From positions 124,001 to 188,000 of the forward strand of contig ONEZ01000006.1 in NCBI GenBank assembly GCA_900316995.1: DNA of 64,000 bases. Reading direction: 5' to 3'. Made by a program: the position numbers and the translations under genes. Position 1 is the first letter of the stretch, and every line of letters begins with the position of its first letter. The notes beneath the pieces were generated by a model. It was not told the DNA's origin. It saw nothing but the letters and a program-made list of their open reading frames with translations, and did no database searches. This document shows positions 27,686 to 36,314 of this stretch, piece after piece. This DNA comes from an uncultured Bacteroidales bacterium. Lineage in GTDB: Bacteria > Bacteroidota > Bacteroidia > Bacteroidales > Paludibacteraceae.

Positions 27686-27733
27686 GAGTTTAGGAGTTTA
27701 GGAGTTCAGGAGTTTAGGAGTTTAGGAGTTATA
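27686..27733. repeat. Six tandem 8-bp repeats (GAGTTTAG)
   Basis: Five units GAGTTTAG (one GAGTTCAG) and a degenerate sixth, directly followed by an AACTGTCAACTG element. It overlaps the 3' end of the neighbouring membrane-protein gene, so copy-number changes would alter that C-terminus. Confidence 0.85.
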
Positions 27734-28171
27734 ACTGTCAACTGCTTGGAAATACCTGTTAATCTTTGATTTAGTGGGTTTGAGAAGAATTAGGGAAACA
27801 AACACTATCAAGTAGGCAAAAAGGCATGAACGGTCGCGCAAGAACTCTCCATGTTCGCCAAATTTGCATATTGAAGCGTATCCTGTAAACGCCACAATGC
27901 CAGCTACAGACAAAATAGCCATAGGTATTGCATTCCACTTGAAATAGTAGTCAAGATCAACCTGTTTTTTCAGTTTGAAGGTGTTCAGACCAACTGACAA
28001 AGGTACGCACACAAGAAGTGTACCCACTACCAAGTAACTTATAATCAACGACACCTCAGGGGTGATAAATCCGAACCAAAGCGGATATATGTGCGCCAGC
28101 ACCAGTCCTATGATAAAAACGGCGTATATAGCATAGTATATAGCCAAAAGTTTGTTCTGTACCTCTTTCAT
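27722..28171 (-). CDS. Hypothetical four-helix membrane protein
   Basis: 149 residues with four hydrophobic segments (near 8-28, 38-60, 82-100 and 115-132) and no recognised motif. Its ATG overlaps the recR stop by 4 bp (ATGA), so it is coupled to recR. Function unknown. Its final codons lie in the 8-bp tandem repeat. Confidence 0.75.
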   Translation of the reverse strand: MKEVQNKLLAIYYAIYAVFIIGLVLAHIYPLWFGFITPEVSLIISYLVVGTLLVCVPLSVGLNTFKLKKQVDLDYYFKWNAIPMAILSVAGIVAFTGYASICKFGEHGEFLRDRSCLFAYLIVFVSLILLKPTKSKINRYFQAVDSYNS

Positions 28172-28776
28172 ATCTTATATTCAGTTCTGTCTATTATTGA
28201 ACGTCCAAGTGTAAGTGAATCAGAGTATTGTAACTCGTCTCCCACTGAAATGCCGCGTGCTATTGCTGTGATTTTCACATTCATATCCTTCAGCTTGCGG
28301 GCTATGTAGTATGAAGTGGTGTCACCCTCCATCGTTGGGCTCAGTGCCATTATAACCTCTTTTATCTCCCCCGATGCAACCCTCTCCACAAGGCTCTGTA
28401 TTTCAAGGTCTGAGGGCTTCACGCCATCCATAGGGCTTATCACGCCGCCTAAGACGTGATATAAGCCTGTATATTGCTGTGTGTCCTCCACAAGCATAAC
28501 CTCTTTTATGGTCTCAACCACACATACTGTGGTGGCGTCACGCTTGGGGTTTGAACATATCTGGCATACATCGCTGTCAGAAATATTCCGGCAAATCTTG
28601 CAGTACTTTATCTCATTCTTCATCAGCAATATAGACTGGGCAAAGTCATTGACTTGCTGCTCATCCTGCTTTAGCAGGTGCAGAGCAAGCCTCAGAGCGC
28701 TCTTTTTGCCAACTCCAGGCAGCTTTGAGAGCTGATTTACTGCATTTTCAAGCAAAAAAGAGGGATATGACTGCAT
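28168..28776 (-). CDS. recR: Recombination protein RecR
   Basis: 202 residues. Helix-hairpin-helix near the N-terminus ([20 protein letters not shown]), a Cys4 zinc finger (CKICRN, then CQICSN) and a Toprim domain ([16 protein letters not shown]). RecR acts with RecFO to load RecA at gaps. I chose MQSYPSF as the start; the frame extends 10 codons further without family similarity. A minus-strand TACCTTTG -7 box lies about 28 bp upstream. Confidence 0.96.
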   Translation of the reverse strand: MQSYPSFLLENAVNQLSKLPGVGKKSALRLALHLLKQDEQQVNDFAQSILLMKNEIKYCKICRNISDSDVCQICSNPKRDATTVCVVETIKEVMLVEDTQQYTGLYHVLGGVISPMDGVKPSDLEIQSLVERVASGEIKEVIMALSPTMEGDTTSYYIARKLKDMNVKITAIARGISVGDELQYSDSLTLGRSIIDRTEYKI

Positions 28777-28892
28777 TTTTATTATCTTTGCACGAAACGA
28801 CAGCAAAGGTAACTAATATTAATTGAAAATTAAAAATTGAAAGTTGAAAATTATTGAAACTCAATTTTCAATGTGTCATTTATAATAGGTTT

Positions 28893-29489
28893 ATGATAAT
28901 AAAGTCTGCAACATTCGTGAAGAGTAGCCCTGCCGTGGCACAGTGTCCAAATACAAACACACCAGAATACGCTTTTATTGGGCGTTCAAATGTGGGTAAA
29001 TCATCTCTGATTAATACTCTTACAGGAATTAAGGGGCTTGCTCTTACAGGCTCCACACCAGGTAAAACGCTGCTTATTAACCATTTTCTTGTAAACGGAG
29101 ATTGGCACATAGTGGATTTGCCTGGCTACGGTTTTGCCCAAAGAGGCAAGAAGCAGAGAGAGGAGCTGCGCCGCATGATAGAGGGTTACATACTTGGCCG
29201 TGAGCAGCTTACAAATCTCTTTCTTTTAATTGACAGCCGTCTTGAGCCGCAGCAGATAGACCTTGAGTTCATAGAGTGGCTTGGTGAGAACGGCGTACCG
29301 TTCAGCATAGTGTTCACCAAGGCAGACAAACTCACAAAAACAGCCCTCAATACAAACATAGAGAACTACAAGGCTCGCCTAAAAGAAGATTGGGAGCAGC
29401 TGCCCCCAATTTTTATCACATCTTCCCAGACCCGTGACGGCCGCGATGAAATCCTCAATTACATTGAGCAAATCAACTCATCGTTGTAA
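28893..29489 (+). CDS. engB: Ribosome-biogenesis GTPase EngB (YsxC/YihA)
   Basis: 198 residues. GTPase motifs: G1 [13 protein letters not shown]3 DLPGYGFA, G4 TKADK, G5-like ITSSQTRDG. EngB is needed for 50S subunit assembly. The start was set at MIIKSATFV; the 13 codons upstream are AT-rich intergenic sequence made of short ATTGAAAATT-like repeats. Convergent overlap of 12 bp with the GNAT gene. Confidence 0.95.
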   Translation: MIIKSATFVKSSPAVAQCPNTNTPEYAFIGRSNVGKSSLINTLTGIKGLALTGSTPGKTLLINHFLVNGDWHIVDLPGYGFAQRGKKQREELRRMIEGYILGREQLTNLFLLIDSRLEPQQIDLEFIEWLGENGVPFSIVFTKADKLTKTALNTNIENYKARLKEDWEQLPPIFITSSQTRDGRDEILNYIEQINSSL

Positions 29490-30002
29490 TACAACGCACA
29501 TCATAACCACATCGGCGTAGCCTTCAGGGGTTTTAATCCAGCGGGGTAGGAGGGCGGTGCGCTGGTAGCCCGCCTTGGTGAAGAGAGCCTCCGTTTCTGC
29601 ATTGGAAGCAGGAATATGGCAGTAGAGCTGGTTAAGGTGCAGAAAATTCAACCCATAGTCAGTTATAAGCTCCACAGCCTGCAGACCATAGCCAGCACGG
29701 CGATGTGAAGCGTCAATATAGACGCCCACCTCCGCACGGCTGTTATGATGGTCATAATCAAACAAATCCACAACACCGAGCCTCTCTTTGTCTCCCACGC
29801 GCTCAATAATCAGCTTTATAAAACCATGCTCATAGATGGTCTTAGGCGCTGAGGCTATGTACTGCTTGAGGTCATAGCGGGAGTAGGGCGCAACAGTATT
29901 GCCTGTGAACCACATAGATGCGTCATTCTCCCACTTGTAGAGAACATCCAAATCCTCAGGCTCAAGAGCACGAAGGCTAATATTGGTGTTATGCAAAAAC
30001 AC
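29478..30002 (-). CDS. GNAT-family N-acetyltransferase
   Basis: 174 residues of the RimJ/RimL-type acetyltransferase_3 fold: [20 protein letters not shown] at the start, and the acetyl-CoA loop [15 protein letters not shown] near residue 98-112. Substrate unknown; a spermidine, protein or small-molecule amine are options. Confidence 0.85.
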   Translation of the reverse strand: MFLHNTNISLRALEPEDLDVLYKWENDASMWFTGNTVAPYSRYDLKQYIASAPKTIYEHGFIKLIIERVGDKERLGVVDLFDYDHHNSRAEVGVYIDASHRRAGYGLQAVELITDYGLNFLHLNQLYCHIPASNAETEALFTKAGYQRTALLPRWIKTPEGYADVVMMCVVLQR

Positions 30003-30065
30003 GTTATGAGTTGAAAATTGAAAGTTGAAAGTTAAAAGTTAATGGAATATCTGTTGCAAAAGTAA

Positions 30066-30136
30066 GCGTCTCCACCCGCGGAGACGTATAGCGGGAGGGA
30101 CCCATAGGGTCACAGACCCGTATGGGAGGGCCGAAT
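30066..30136. repeat. GC-rich intergenic hairpins
   Basis: CGTCTCC/GGAGACG stem with a 6-base loop, then a second imperfect hairpin (GACCCATA.../...TATGGGAGG). A similar GC-rich patch with GGGACCC-type arms lies at 52612-52670. The rest of this 250 bp gap holds AGTTGAAAATTGAAAG-type tandem repeats. Confidence 0.5.
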
Positions 30137-30252
30137 TACTCAGCAAATGAGAGCAGAAGCAAAACTTGTTTTGATTATGCCGAATGCAGCGAGTAATCAC
30201 CGTAGGTAGTGCCCACAAAGGGGCTGAGCCTTACGTTGTAACAGATATTCCA

Positions 30253-30759
30253 TTAATTGCATTTAAACTCGTACTTCACCTCGCTGAGCTCTGCATTCGC
30301 CTTCTCAATCTTCTTTTTGAGATCCTCCTTGAATTGAGCGAACTCAGTGCTGAGGCGCTCATCAGAGAGAGCGAGAATTTGAACAGCAAGGATGCCTGCG
30401 TTCATGGCACCATTGATGCCAACAGTGGCCACAGGTATTCCAGGAGGCATTTGAACAATAGAGAGCAAAGAGTCAAGCCCCTCAATAGAAGACTTGATAG
30501 GCACGCCAATTACAGGCACGGTAGTCATTGAGGCAATGACACCGCCAAGGTGCGCAGCCATACCCGCAGCTGCTATAATAACTTTAATACCACGCTTTTG
30601 AGCGTTCTTGGCAAACTCCTCAACCGCCTCAGGAGTGCGGTGAGCGGATAGGGCGTTCATCTCAAAAGGCACTTTGAAGTCATTAAGCACCTTAGCCGCC
30701 TTCTCCATGATAGGCAGGTCACTTGTACTGCCCATGATAACTGATACTACAGGATTCAT
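30253..30759 (-). CDS. purE: N5-carboxyaminoimidazole ribonucleotide mutase PurE
   Basis: 168 residues, class I PurE. Substrate-loop motifs: IMGSTSDLPIMEKA, SAHRTPE with the catalytic His, IAAAGMAAHLGGV, and GVPIKSSIEG. It acts in de novo purine synthesis. The start is at MNPVVSVIMG; upstream codons run into CAACTGT repeats. The C-terminal 30 residues form a charged helix. Confidence 0.96.
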   Translation of the reverse strand: MNPVVSVIMGSTSDLPIMEKAAKVLNDFKVPFEMNALSAHRTPEAVEEFAKNAQKRGIKVIIAAAGMAAHLGGVIASMTTVPVIGVPIKSSIEGLDSLLSIVQMPPGIPVATVGINGAMNAGILAVQILALSDERLSTEFAQFKEDLKKKIEKANAELSEVKYEFKCN

Positions 30760-30775
30760 ATTAATGAATGAAATA

Positions 30776-30842
30776 ATTGTCAACTGTCCACTGTCAACTG
30801 TCAAATGTCAACTGTCCACTGTCAATTGTCCACTGTCAACTG
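30776..30842. repeat. Short tandem AACTGTC repeats
   Basis: About eight imperfect copies of a 7-8 base unit (TCAACTG / TCCACTG / TCAAATG) between purE and the next gene. Related blocks are at 16229-16257, 48530-48567, 51550-51585, 52699-52737 and 58419-58453. Confidence 0.8.
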
Positions 30843-31922
30843 AATTGGATAGTGGTCAGACATAGGCTGTTTGTCTATGCTGAACTCACAAGGTTTAATA
30901 TTGTCTGATATAAAGATATAGTCAATTCTGAATTTGTATAGCCCCTCATGGAATGTGAAACCTGTATTGGGAAATGATGACATAAGCAGGAAACTGTCAT
31001 TCAAGTGGCTTTTCATGGTGCGGTAAACGTACGATGCGGGAATGTCATTCATGTCACCGCATACAATCATATTGCGGTTAATCTTATCCACCTCAAAGGC
31101 CACTTTCTCTGCCTCGTTGCAGCGCTCAAGGCTGGCTGTCACCAGCTTGTTATACACTCTTGAAATAATGCCTTTGGCGCTTTTGTCTTTAGGCTTGGAG
31201 TTTGTATAGTCTATCACAAGGTCTTTCTCTTGTTCTGTGAGCTGATTTGACTTTAAGTAGCAGTTGACCACATTATAAACCTTGCCTTTTATGTTGATGG
31301 CTGATATTATGGCTCCGTGGTACGGGACGTCAAATTTAATTGAACGCTGCTCTAAAATGGGATACTTGGAAAATGTGGCAATGCCCTTGCTCACACGGCT
31401 GTTATGGCTGAGAATCTCAATGTGGCAGTATGGGTAGCCACTTAGTTTCTCTTTAATGTATGCGAGGGTGTAGGTTCCGCTGTTATGGTATAGGAACTCT
31501 TGCAGGCACACCACATCGCTGCCAGTGGCAACTATATAGTCAAGCATCTTATTTGCCTCATCAATCCCTTTTTCTGTCTCAAACCAGCTGAACAGATGCA
31601 CGTTGTAGCTAAGAAACTTCACCCCGTCAGGGTTATGGACAGTTTCAAATTTGGGCAAGCTACAGTATGTACGTAGCATGTTGGGGGTGGACACGGCAAG
31701 CATGAGTATGCAGAAAGAGGCTATAATCCACCGTTTGCGCATAAGCCAGTATATGGTCAGAAAGAATATTATTACCACAAATGTGGAGAAGAATATGGTG
31801 AGCGGGCAGAGCATATAGAGCGTGGTTGACGGCCTCACGTATGACATAATGTCTGTGAGCAGCAGGAGAAAACCTGTGGCAACCGTCAGTATGCCTATTA
31901 AAACTCTTATGAATGTTCTCAT
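30822..31922 (-). CDS. Membrane-anchored endonuclease/exonuclease/phosphatase family protein
   Basis: 366 residues. Three hydrophobic segments in the first 85 residues, then an EEP (DNase I-like) domain: FLSYNVHLFS, VVCLQEFLY (metal Glu), CGDMNDIPASYVYR, FRIDYIFIS and SDHYPIQL (catalytic Asp-His). All catalytic elements are present, so it is probably an active phosphodiesterase or phosphatase facing the periplasm. It overlaps the rhomboid gene by 4 bp. Confidence 0.88.
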   Translation of the reverse strand: MRTFIRVLIGILTVATGFLLLLTDIMSYVRPSTTLYMLCPLTIFFSTFVVIIFFLTIYWLMRKRWIIASFCILMLAVSTPNMLRTYCSLPKFETVHNPDGVKFLSYNVHLFSWFETEKGIDEANKMLDYIVATGSDVVCLQEFLYHNSGTYTLAYIKEKLSGYPYCHIEILSHNSRVSKGIATFSKYPILEQRSIKFDVPYHGAIISAINIKGKVYNVVNCYLKSNQLTEQEKDLVIDYTNSKPKDKSAKGIISRVYNKLVTASLERCNEAEKVAFEVDKINRNMIVCGDMNDIPASYVYRTMKSHLNDSFLLMSSFPNTGFTFHEGLYKFRIDYIFISDNIKPCEFSIDKQPMSDHYPIQLTVDN

Positions 31923-32815
31923 TTGTGGCTAATGTCAAAAAGTTCTTTTTTCTCCTCGGCAGTGAGTGCCGCATAGCCTGATTTCTTGATTTTCTCTAAA
32001 ATTTCATCAATGCGTGCGTTATTACTCTTGCGTGTTTCATTGTTATACTGGTTCCACTCTGCATCGGTGGCTTTCCCGCCAGGACGAACTGTCATCTTTG
32101 GCTTGTGTGCACCACGGAAGCTTATGTTTGATAGCCAGCCTATTATTGCGTTTATGGGGGCGCAGATGTCAATGCCTTTCTTGTTTATGAGCAGAGCGAA
32201 TATGCAACCGGCAATAGCACCGCCTATGTGAGCCATGCTACCACCTGGATTTGTGGCTCCAATGCCTAAAAGGTCAATAAGAAGGAACGCTAAGCCAAGG
32301 TATTTTAGTTTTATATTGCCAATAAAAGCCAGATGTATCTCACGGTTTGGGTCTGTTACCACAGGGGCGAACAGAATGGCCATGACAGAGGCGGAGGCTC
32401 CCAAAAGGTATGAGAAGTTCACTGCGGGTGAGAAGTATGCAAACACGTTATAACCAAGCATATATACCAGTGCGCCAAAGATGCCGCCTATAATGTAGAG
32501 GCTGGTAAGCTGTTTCTGGCTGTAGTAGCTAAGAAAGAATTTGCCAAACCAGTAAAGCGCCAGTACGTTGAATATCAGGTGTATAAAACCTGTGTGCAGA
32601 AACATGTAGGTAATTATGCTCCAAGGCTGGTGTATGAATTTCCACCCCGATGCCGGCATCATCAGTGTCTGTACCCATGATGTGGGCACGGCAGAAAGCG
32701 TACAAACCAATATTGTGACGCTCATTACTAAGAACACCGCCACATTTATGTAGAGCAGACGGGTAAGGTAGCTCCCGTCCTTAAAACTTTCTTTTAACTC
32801 ACCCCATATTGCCAT
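31919..32815 (-). CDS. Rhomboid-family intramembrane protease
   Basis: 298 residues with about six membrane segments. Active site: Ser in LLGASASVMA and His in SMAHIGGAIAG. The usual GxSG reads GASA here, while His is kept. Before it, FLHTGFIHLIFNVLALYWFG is the family's helix-2 signature. A charged cytoplasmic tail of about 80 residues follows. It lies in tandem with a second rhomboid gene, overlapping it by 17 bp. Confidence 0.88.
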   Translation of the reverse strand: MAIWGELKESFKDGSYLTRLLYINVAVFLVMSVTILVCTLSAVPTSWVQTLMMPASGWKFIHQPWSIITYMFLHTGFIHLIFNVLALYWFGKFFLSYYSQKQLTSLYIIGGIFGALVYMLGYNVFAYFSPAVNFSYLLGASASVMAILFAPVVTDPNREIHLAFIGNIKLKYLGLAFLLIDLLGIGATNPGGSMAHIGGAIAGCIFALLINKKGIDICAPINAIIGWLSNISFRGAHKPKMTVRPGGKATDAEWNQYNNETRKSNNARIDEILEKIKKSGYAALTAEEKKELFDISHK

Positions 32816-33569
32816 CTTGTCTCCTCCAAATTAAAAGTAAAATAAGACCGAAAAGCAGACCGCCAAGGTGAGCAAAGTGTGCTACGTTGTCACCAGAGAA
32901 TGACTGTACGCCTAAGAACAACTCCACCAGTGCGTATATCCCCACAAATATAGGAGCTTTTATTGGAATTGGTATGAACAGCAGGAATATCTCCGCCTGA
33001 GGGAATAGCATGGCAAATGCAAGCAGCAGACCAAACACGCAGCCGCTTGCGCCCACGGTCACAGGTTTGTTCAGAATCAATCTTTTAAGATCTAAAATTT
33101 CGTCTATAGGGTATTGGGCGCCACTTTGAAAATCAAAGAATTGCTGCAGAGGCGTGATGTCTCGAGTGTTTACGTAAGTGTTAAGTGCGTCAATAACAGG
33201 GTGGAGCGTATATGCCCACGTGGCCTCTTGCACCACTGCCGCACCTACACCTGTAACAAAATAGAATACCAGAAAACGCCTTGTGCCTAACGCCTCCTCT
33301 ATGGCTCTGCCAAACATCCAGAGTCCGAACATATTGAAGAATATGTGGGTGAACCCGGATGTGTCATGCAGGAACATATACGTGAGGAACTGCACAGGGT
33401 TAAACGCCTCCGCACCTACATAGTGCAGACCAAGCAGGTTTATAACATCAATGCCTGCAAACTTAGGGAGCGCTATAGAAGCCAGAAAGCACAGGCAGTT
33501 TATTATAATAAGATTCTTGGTTGCTGGTGGCGTGTATGTATTAAATCCGAATGCCATGTCTGTTCTCAA
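32799..33569 (-). CDS. Rhomboid-family intramembrane protease (second copy)
   Basis: 256 residues. Active-site GASGCVFG with the Ser, and AHFAHLGGLLFG with the His. FLHDTSGFTHIFFNMFGLWM marks helix 2. A periplasmic or loop insert of about 50 residues (TLHPVIDALNTYVNTRDITP) precedes the Ser helix. An inner ATG four codons later (MAFGFNTY) is a plausible alternative start. A minus-strand TAAATTTG -7 box at 33583-33590 lies just upstream. It is first of the three-gene rhomboid-rhomboid-EEP operon. Confidence 0.9.
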   Translation of the reverse strand: MRTDMAFGFNTYTPPATKNLIIINCLCFLASIALPKFAGIDVINLLGLHYVGAEAFNPVQFLTYMFLHDTSGFTHIFFNMFGLWMFGRAIEEALGTRRFLVFYFVTGVGAAVVQEATWAYTLHPVIDALNTYVNTRDITPLQQFFDFQSGAQYPIDEILDLKRLILNKPVTVGASGCVFGLLLAFAMLFPQAEIFLLFIPIPIKAPIFVGIYALVELFLGVQSFSGDNVAHFAHLGGLLFGLILLLIWRRQDGNMG

Positions 33570-33601
33570 AATGTTTAAGGTGCAAATTTAGGTAAAAAAT
33601 A

Positions 33602-33632
33602 TTGCAAGTATAGATAATTGTAACTAAATTTG
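33602..33632 (+). promoter_or_regulatory. Promoter of the HU gene
   Basis: TTG, 20 bp spacer, TAAATTTG: full Bacteroidota-type promoter 24 bp before the start. Confidence 0.75.
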
Positions 33633-33656
33633 CGTTAGTTTTTAAAAATCAGCACT

Positions 33657-33929
33657 ATGAATAAGTCAGATTTAACTGCGGCCATTGCCGCCAACTCAGG
33701 ATTGTCAAAGATAGATGCCAAAAAAGCGCTTGATGCTTTTGTAAAGGTGGTGTCATATCAGCTAAAAAGGGGCGAGAAAATTTCAATTACGGGGTTTGGC
33801 TCATTCCAAACTGTGCAACGTAAGGCAAGGAAAGGTGTGAATCCTGCCACACAGGATAGAATGGAGATAGCCGCAAAAAAGAGCGTTAAATTCAAGGCAG
33901 GTGCTGAGCTTGCTGATAAAATACAGTAG
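33657..33929 (+). CDS. HU-family DNA-binding protein
   Basis: 90 residues, standard length. GFGSFQTVQRKARKGVNPAT carries the DNA-binding arm signature, and MNKSDLTAAIA the dimer helix. It bends and compacts DNA. argS starts 11 bp after its stop, so the two probably share a transcript. Confidence 0.95.
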   Translation: MNKSDLTAAIAANSGLSKIDAKKALDAFVKVVSYQLKRGEKISITGFGSFQTVQRKARKGVNPATQDRMEIAAKKSVKFKAGAELADKIQ

Positions 33930-33940
33930 AAAACAGAATT

Positions 33941-35731
33941 ATGGAAGAACAGATTTTAAGCAGTATAATACAGGCCGTTAAGAGTCTGTATGGGGCGGAT
34001 GTTGAGCAATCTCTGCTCTCATTAGGTAAGACCAAGAAGGAGTTTACGGGCGATCTTACCTTGGTGGTGTTTCCGCTACTGAAGATTTCAAGGCAGAAAC
34101 CGGAGGATACTGCTGAGGCTATAGGAGCGTATCTGAAACAGAATTGTGCACAGGTGGCTGATTATAATGTAATTAAAGGTTTCCTAAATCTTTCACTTGC
34201 ACAAGCCTGCTGGGTTGATACCCTTAAATCTATAGATTCAGACAAAAACTTTGGCTTTAAGCCTGTTACGGAGAACTCTCCGCTCTATATGGTGGAGTAC
34301 TCATCTCCAAATACAAACAAACCTCTTCACCTGGGGCATCTGCGTAATAACCTGCTTGGTTACAGCCTTTCCAAAATATTGGAGGCGAACGGCTATAAGG
34401 TTGTAAAAACCAATATAGTAAATGACCGTGGCATACATATATGCAAATCTATGATAGCATGGCTGCGTCATGGTAACGGAGCCACCCCTGAGAGCACAGG
34501 TATAAAGGGAGACCATCTGGTGGGTGACTACTACGTGGCCTTTGACAAGGACTATAAGGCTGAAGTAGCTGCACTTCTGGCTGAGAATCCTGGCATGACA
34601 GAGGATGAGGCAAAAGCCAATGCGCCTATTATGAAGGAGGCTCAGGAAATGCTACGTAAATGGGAGGCGGGCGATGCTGAGGTTCGTGCGCTCTGGCAGA
34701 AGATGAACAGTTGGGTGTATGCAGGCTTTGATGAGACATACAAGCGTATGGGTGTGGGTTTTGACAAAATATACTATGAGTCAGACACTTATCTGGTGGG
34801 TAAGGAGAAGGTTCTTGAGGGCCTGGAGAAAGGTATATTCTACCGTCGTGCAGACGGCTCTGTTTGGGCTGACCTTACAAAAGACGGTCTTGATGAGAAA
34901 CTTTTGCTCCGCTCAGACGGCACATCGGTGTACATGACACAGGATATAGGTACCGCCACACTTCGTTTCTCAGACTACAAGATAGACAAGATGATATACG
35001 TGGTTGGAAATGAGCAGAACTACCACTTCCAGGTGCTTTCACTGCTGCTTGATAAACTTGGCTTCTCATTTGGTAAGGATTTGGTACACTTCTCATACGG
35101 TATGGTGGAGCTTCCGGAGGGAAAAATGAAGAGCCGTGAGGGTACTGTGGTGGATTCAGACGACCTTATGGATGAAATGGTGACCACCGCCACACAAATA
35201 TCAAAGGAGCTGGGCAAACTTGACGGTCTTACAGAGCAGGAGATTGCAGAGACCTGCGAAATGATAGGTATGGGAGCACTGAAATACTTCCTTCTAAAAG
35301 TTGACCCACGCAAGAACATGGTGTTCAATCCTAAGGAGTCAATTGATTTTAACGGCAATACTGGAGCGTTCATTCAGTACACACATGCACGTATAAAATC
35401 ACTCCTGCGCAAGGCTGCCGATGCCGGAATCCTGTCAGATGCGCTTGACCGCAATTTGCAGATAAGTGATAAGGAGGCTGGCCTGGTTCAGACACTCGCC
35501 GCTTTCCCTGCCGCTGTGTCACAGGCTGGAGTTGATTATAGCCCAAGCCAGATAGCAAACTATATTTATGATTTGGTAAAGCAGTATAACCAGTTCTACC
35601 ATGATTTTCAGATACTTAAAGAAGAAAATGAGGCGTTGCGCTCATTCCGCCTTGTGCTCTCTGAAAATGTGGCAAAGGTTATTGCCAAAGGTATGGGGCT
35701 GCTTGGTATTCAGGTGCCTGAAAAAATGTGA
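33941..35731 (+). CDS. argS: Arginyl-tRNA synthetase
   Basis: 596 residues, class I synthetase. HIGH motif as HLGH in SSPNTNKPLHLGHLRNN. The KMSKS equivalent is EGKMKSREG, a form seen in many ArgRS. The C-terminal DALR anticodon-binding domain starts near 470. The last 22 bp overlap the convergent HD-domain gene. Confidence 0.97.
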   Translation: MEEQILSSIIQAVKSLYGADVEQSLLSLGKTKKEFTGDLTLVVFPLLKISRQKPEDTAEAIGAYLKQNCAQVADYNVIKGFLNLSLAQACWVDTLKSIDSDKNFGFKPVTENSPLYMVEYSSPNTNKPLHLGHLRNNLLGYSLSKILEANGYKVVKTNIVNDRGIHICKSMIAWLRHGNGATPESTGIKGDHLVGDYYVAFDKDYKAEVAALLAENPGMTEDEAKANAPIMKEAQEMLRKWEAGDAEVRALWQKMNSWVYAGFDETYKRMGVGFDKIYYESDTYLVGKEKVLEGLEKGIFYRRADGSVWADLTKDGLDEKLLLRSDGTSVYMTQDIGTATLRFSDYKIDKMIYVVGNEQNYHFQVLSLLLDKLGFSFGKDLVHFSYGMVELPEGKMKSREGTVVDSDDLMDEMVTTATQISKELGKLDGLTEQEIAETCEMIGMGALKYFLLKVDPRKNMVFNPKESIDFNGNTGAFIQYTHARIKSLLRKAADAGILSDALDRNLQISDKEAGLVQTLAAFPAAVSQAGVDYSPSQIANYIYDLVKQYNQFYHDFQILKEENEALRSFRLVLSENVAKVIAKGMGLLGIQVPEKM

Positions 35732-36276
35732 TTCCATTCACGGAACCGCATTAAGGTGTCATCACCCCATTTTTGCATTGATTTTTCAACTTGCTCCACA
35801 CTTTTACAGGTGTGGAGTTTTGTTTTAGAGTAGAATTTGTCAGAATAGCATATAAGTTTTTCCTCTATGCTCTCAGGAGTGTAGATTCTGCCCTCTGGAA
35901 GAGGCAGGTTTTGAGACTTGATGTATTCAGCTGTCAGTCCTGTGCCAGTGTGGCGCTCTGCTACGTATGAATATTCATCAAGCCCTATTGAGCGTAACAT
36001 ATCCGCTCCAAGATAGCCGTGGCAGATGTATGGATATGTGCCGTGGCAGCATATTCCTGCTGCATCAGTCTTTATAATGCCAATGTCATGCAGCATGGCG
36101 GCTCTATACACAAAGTGCGGGTCTGATTTTATCTCAGGATGCCGCATCAAAATATTTACAGCATGGTCCGCAACCAGCTTACTGTGCGTCACCAGAATGT
36201 TATAGAGCTCACTCCCCTTAGTGTAGAACCTCTCAATAACATTTAATGCCCATATATAATCATTATCCATTCTCAA
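35710..36276 (-). CDS. HD-domain phosphohydrolase
   Basis: 188 residues. Metal ligands: THSKLVADHA (first His), AAMLHDIGI (HD pair) and ERHTGTG (distal His). This small HDIG-type protein is widespread in Bacteroidota and unassigned; substrates could be nucleotides or phosphorylated metabolites. MDNDYIW, two codons in, is an equally good start. Confidence 0.85.
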   Translation of the reverse strand: MRMDNDYIWALNVIERFYTKGSELYNILVTHSKLVADHAVNILMRHPEIKSDPHFVYRAAMLHDIGIIKTDAAGICCHGTYPYICHGYLGADMLRSIGLDEYSYVAERHTGTGLTAEYIKSQNLPLPEGRIYTPESIEEKLICYSDKFYSKTKLHTCKSVEQVEKSMQKWGDDTLMRFREWNHIFSGT

Positions 36277-36314
36277 TTGTCAATTACATCTTAGCTAAGC
36301 TACTCTGTGATTAT

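Noticed and set aside
30776..30842. Possible CRISPR array
   Set aside because: Units are 7-8 bases, adjacent and without unique spacers, and no cas genes are present.
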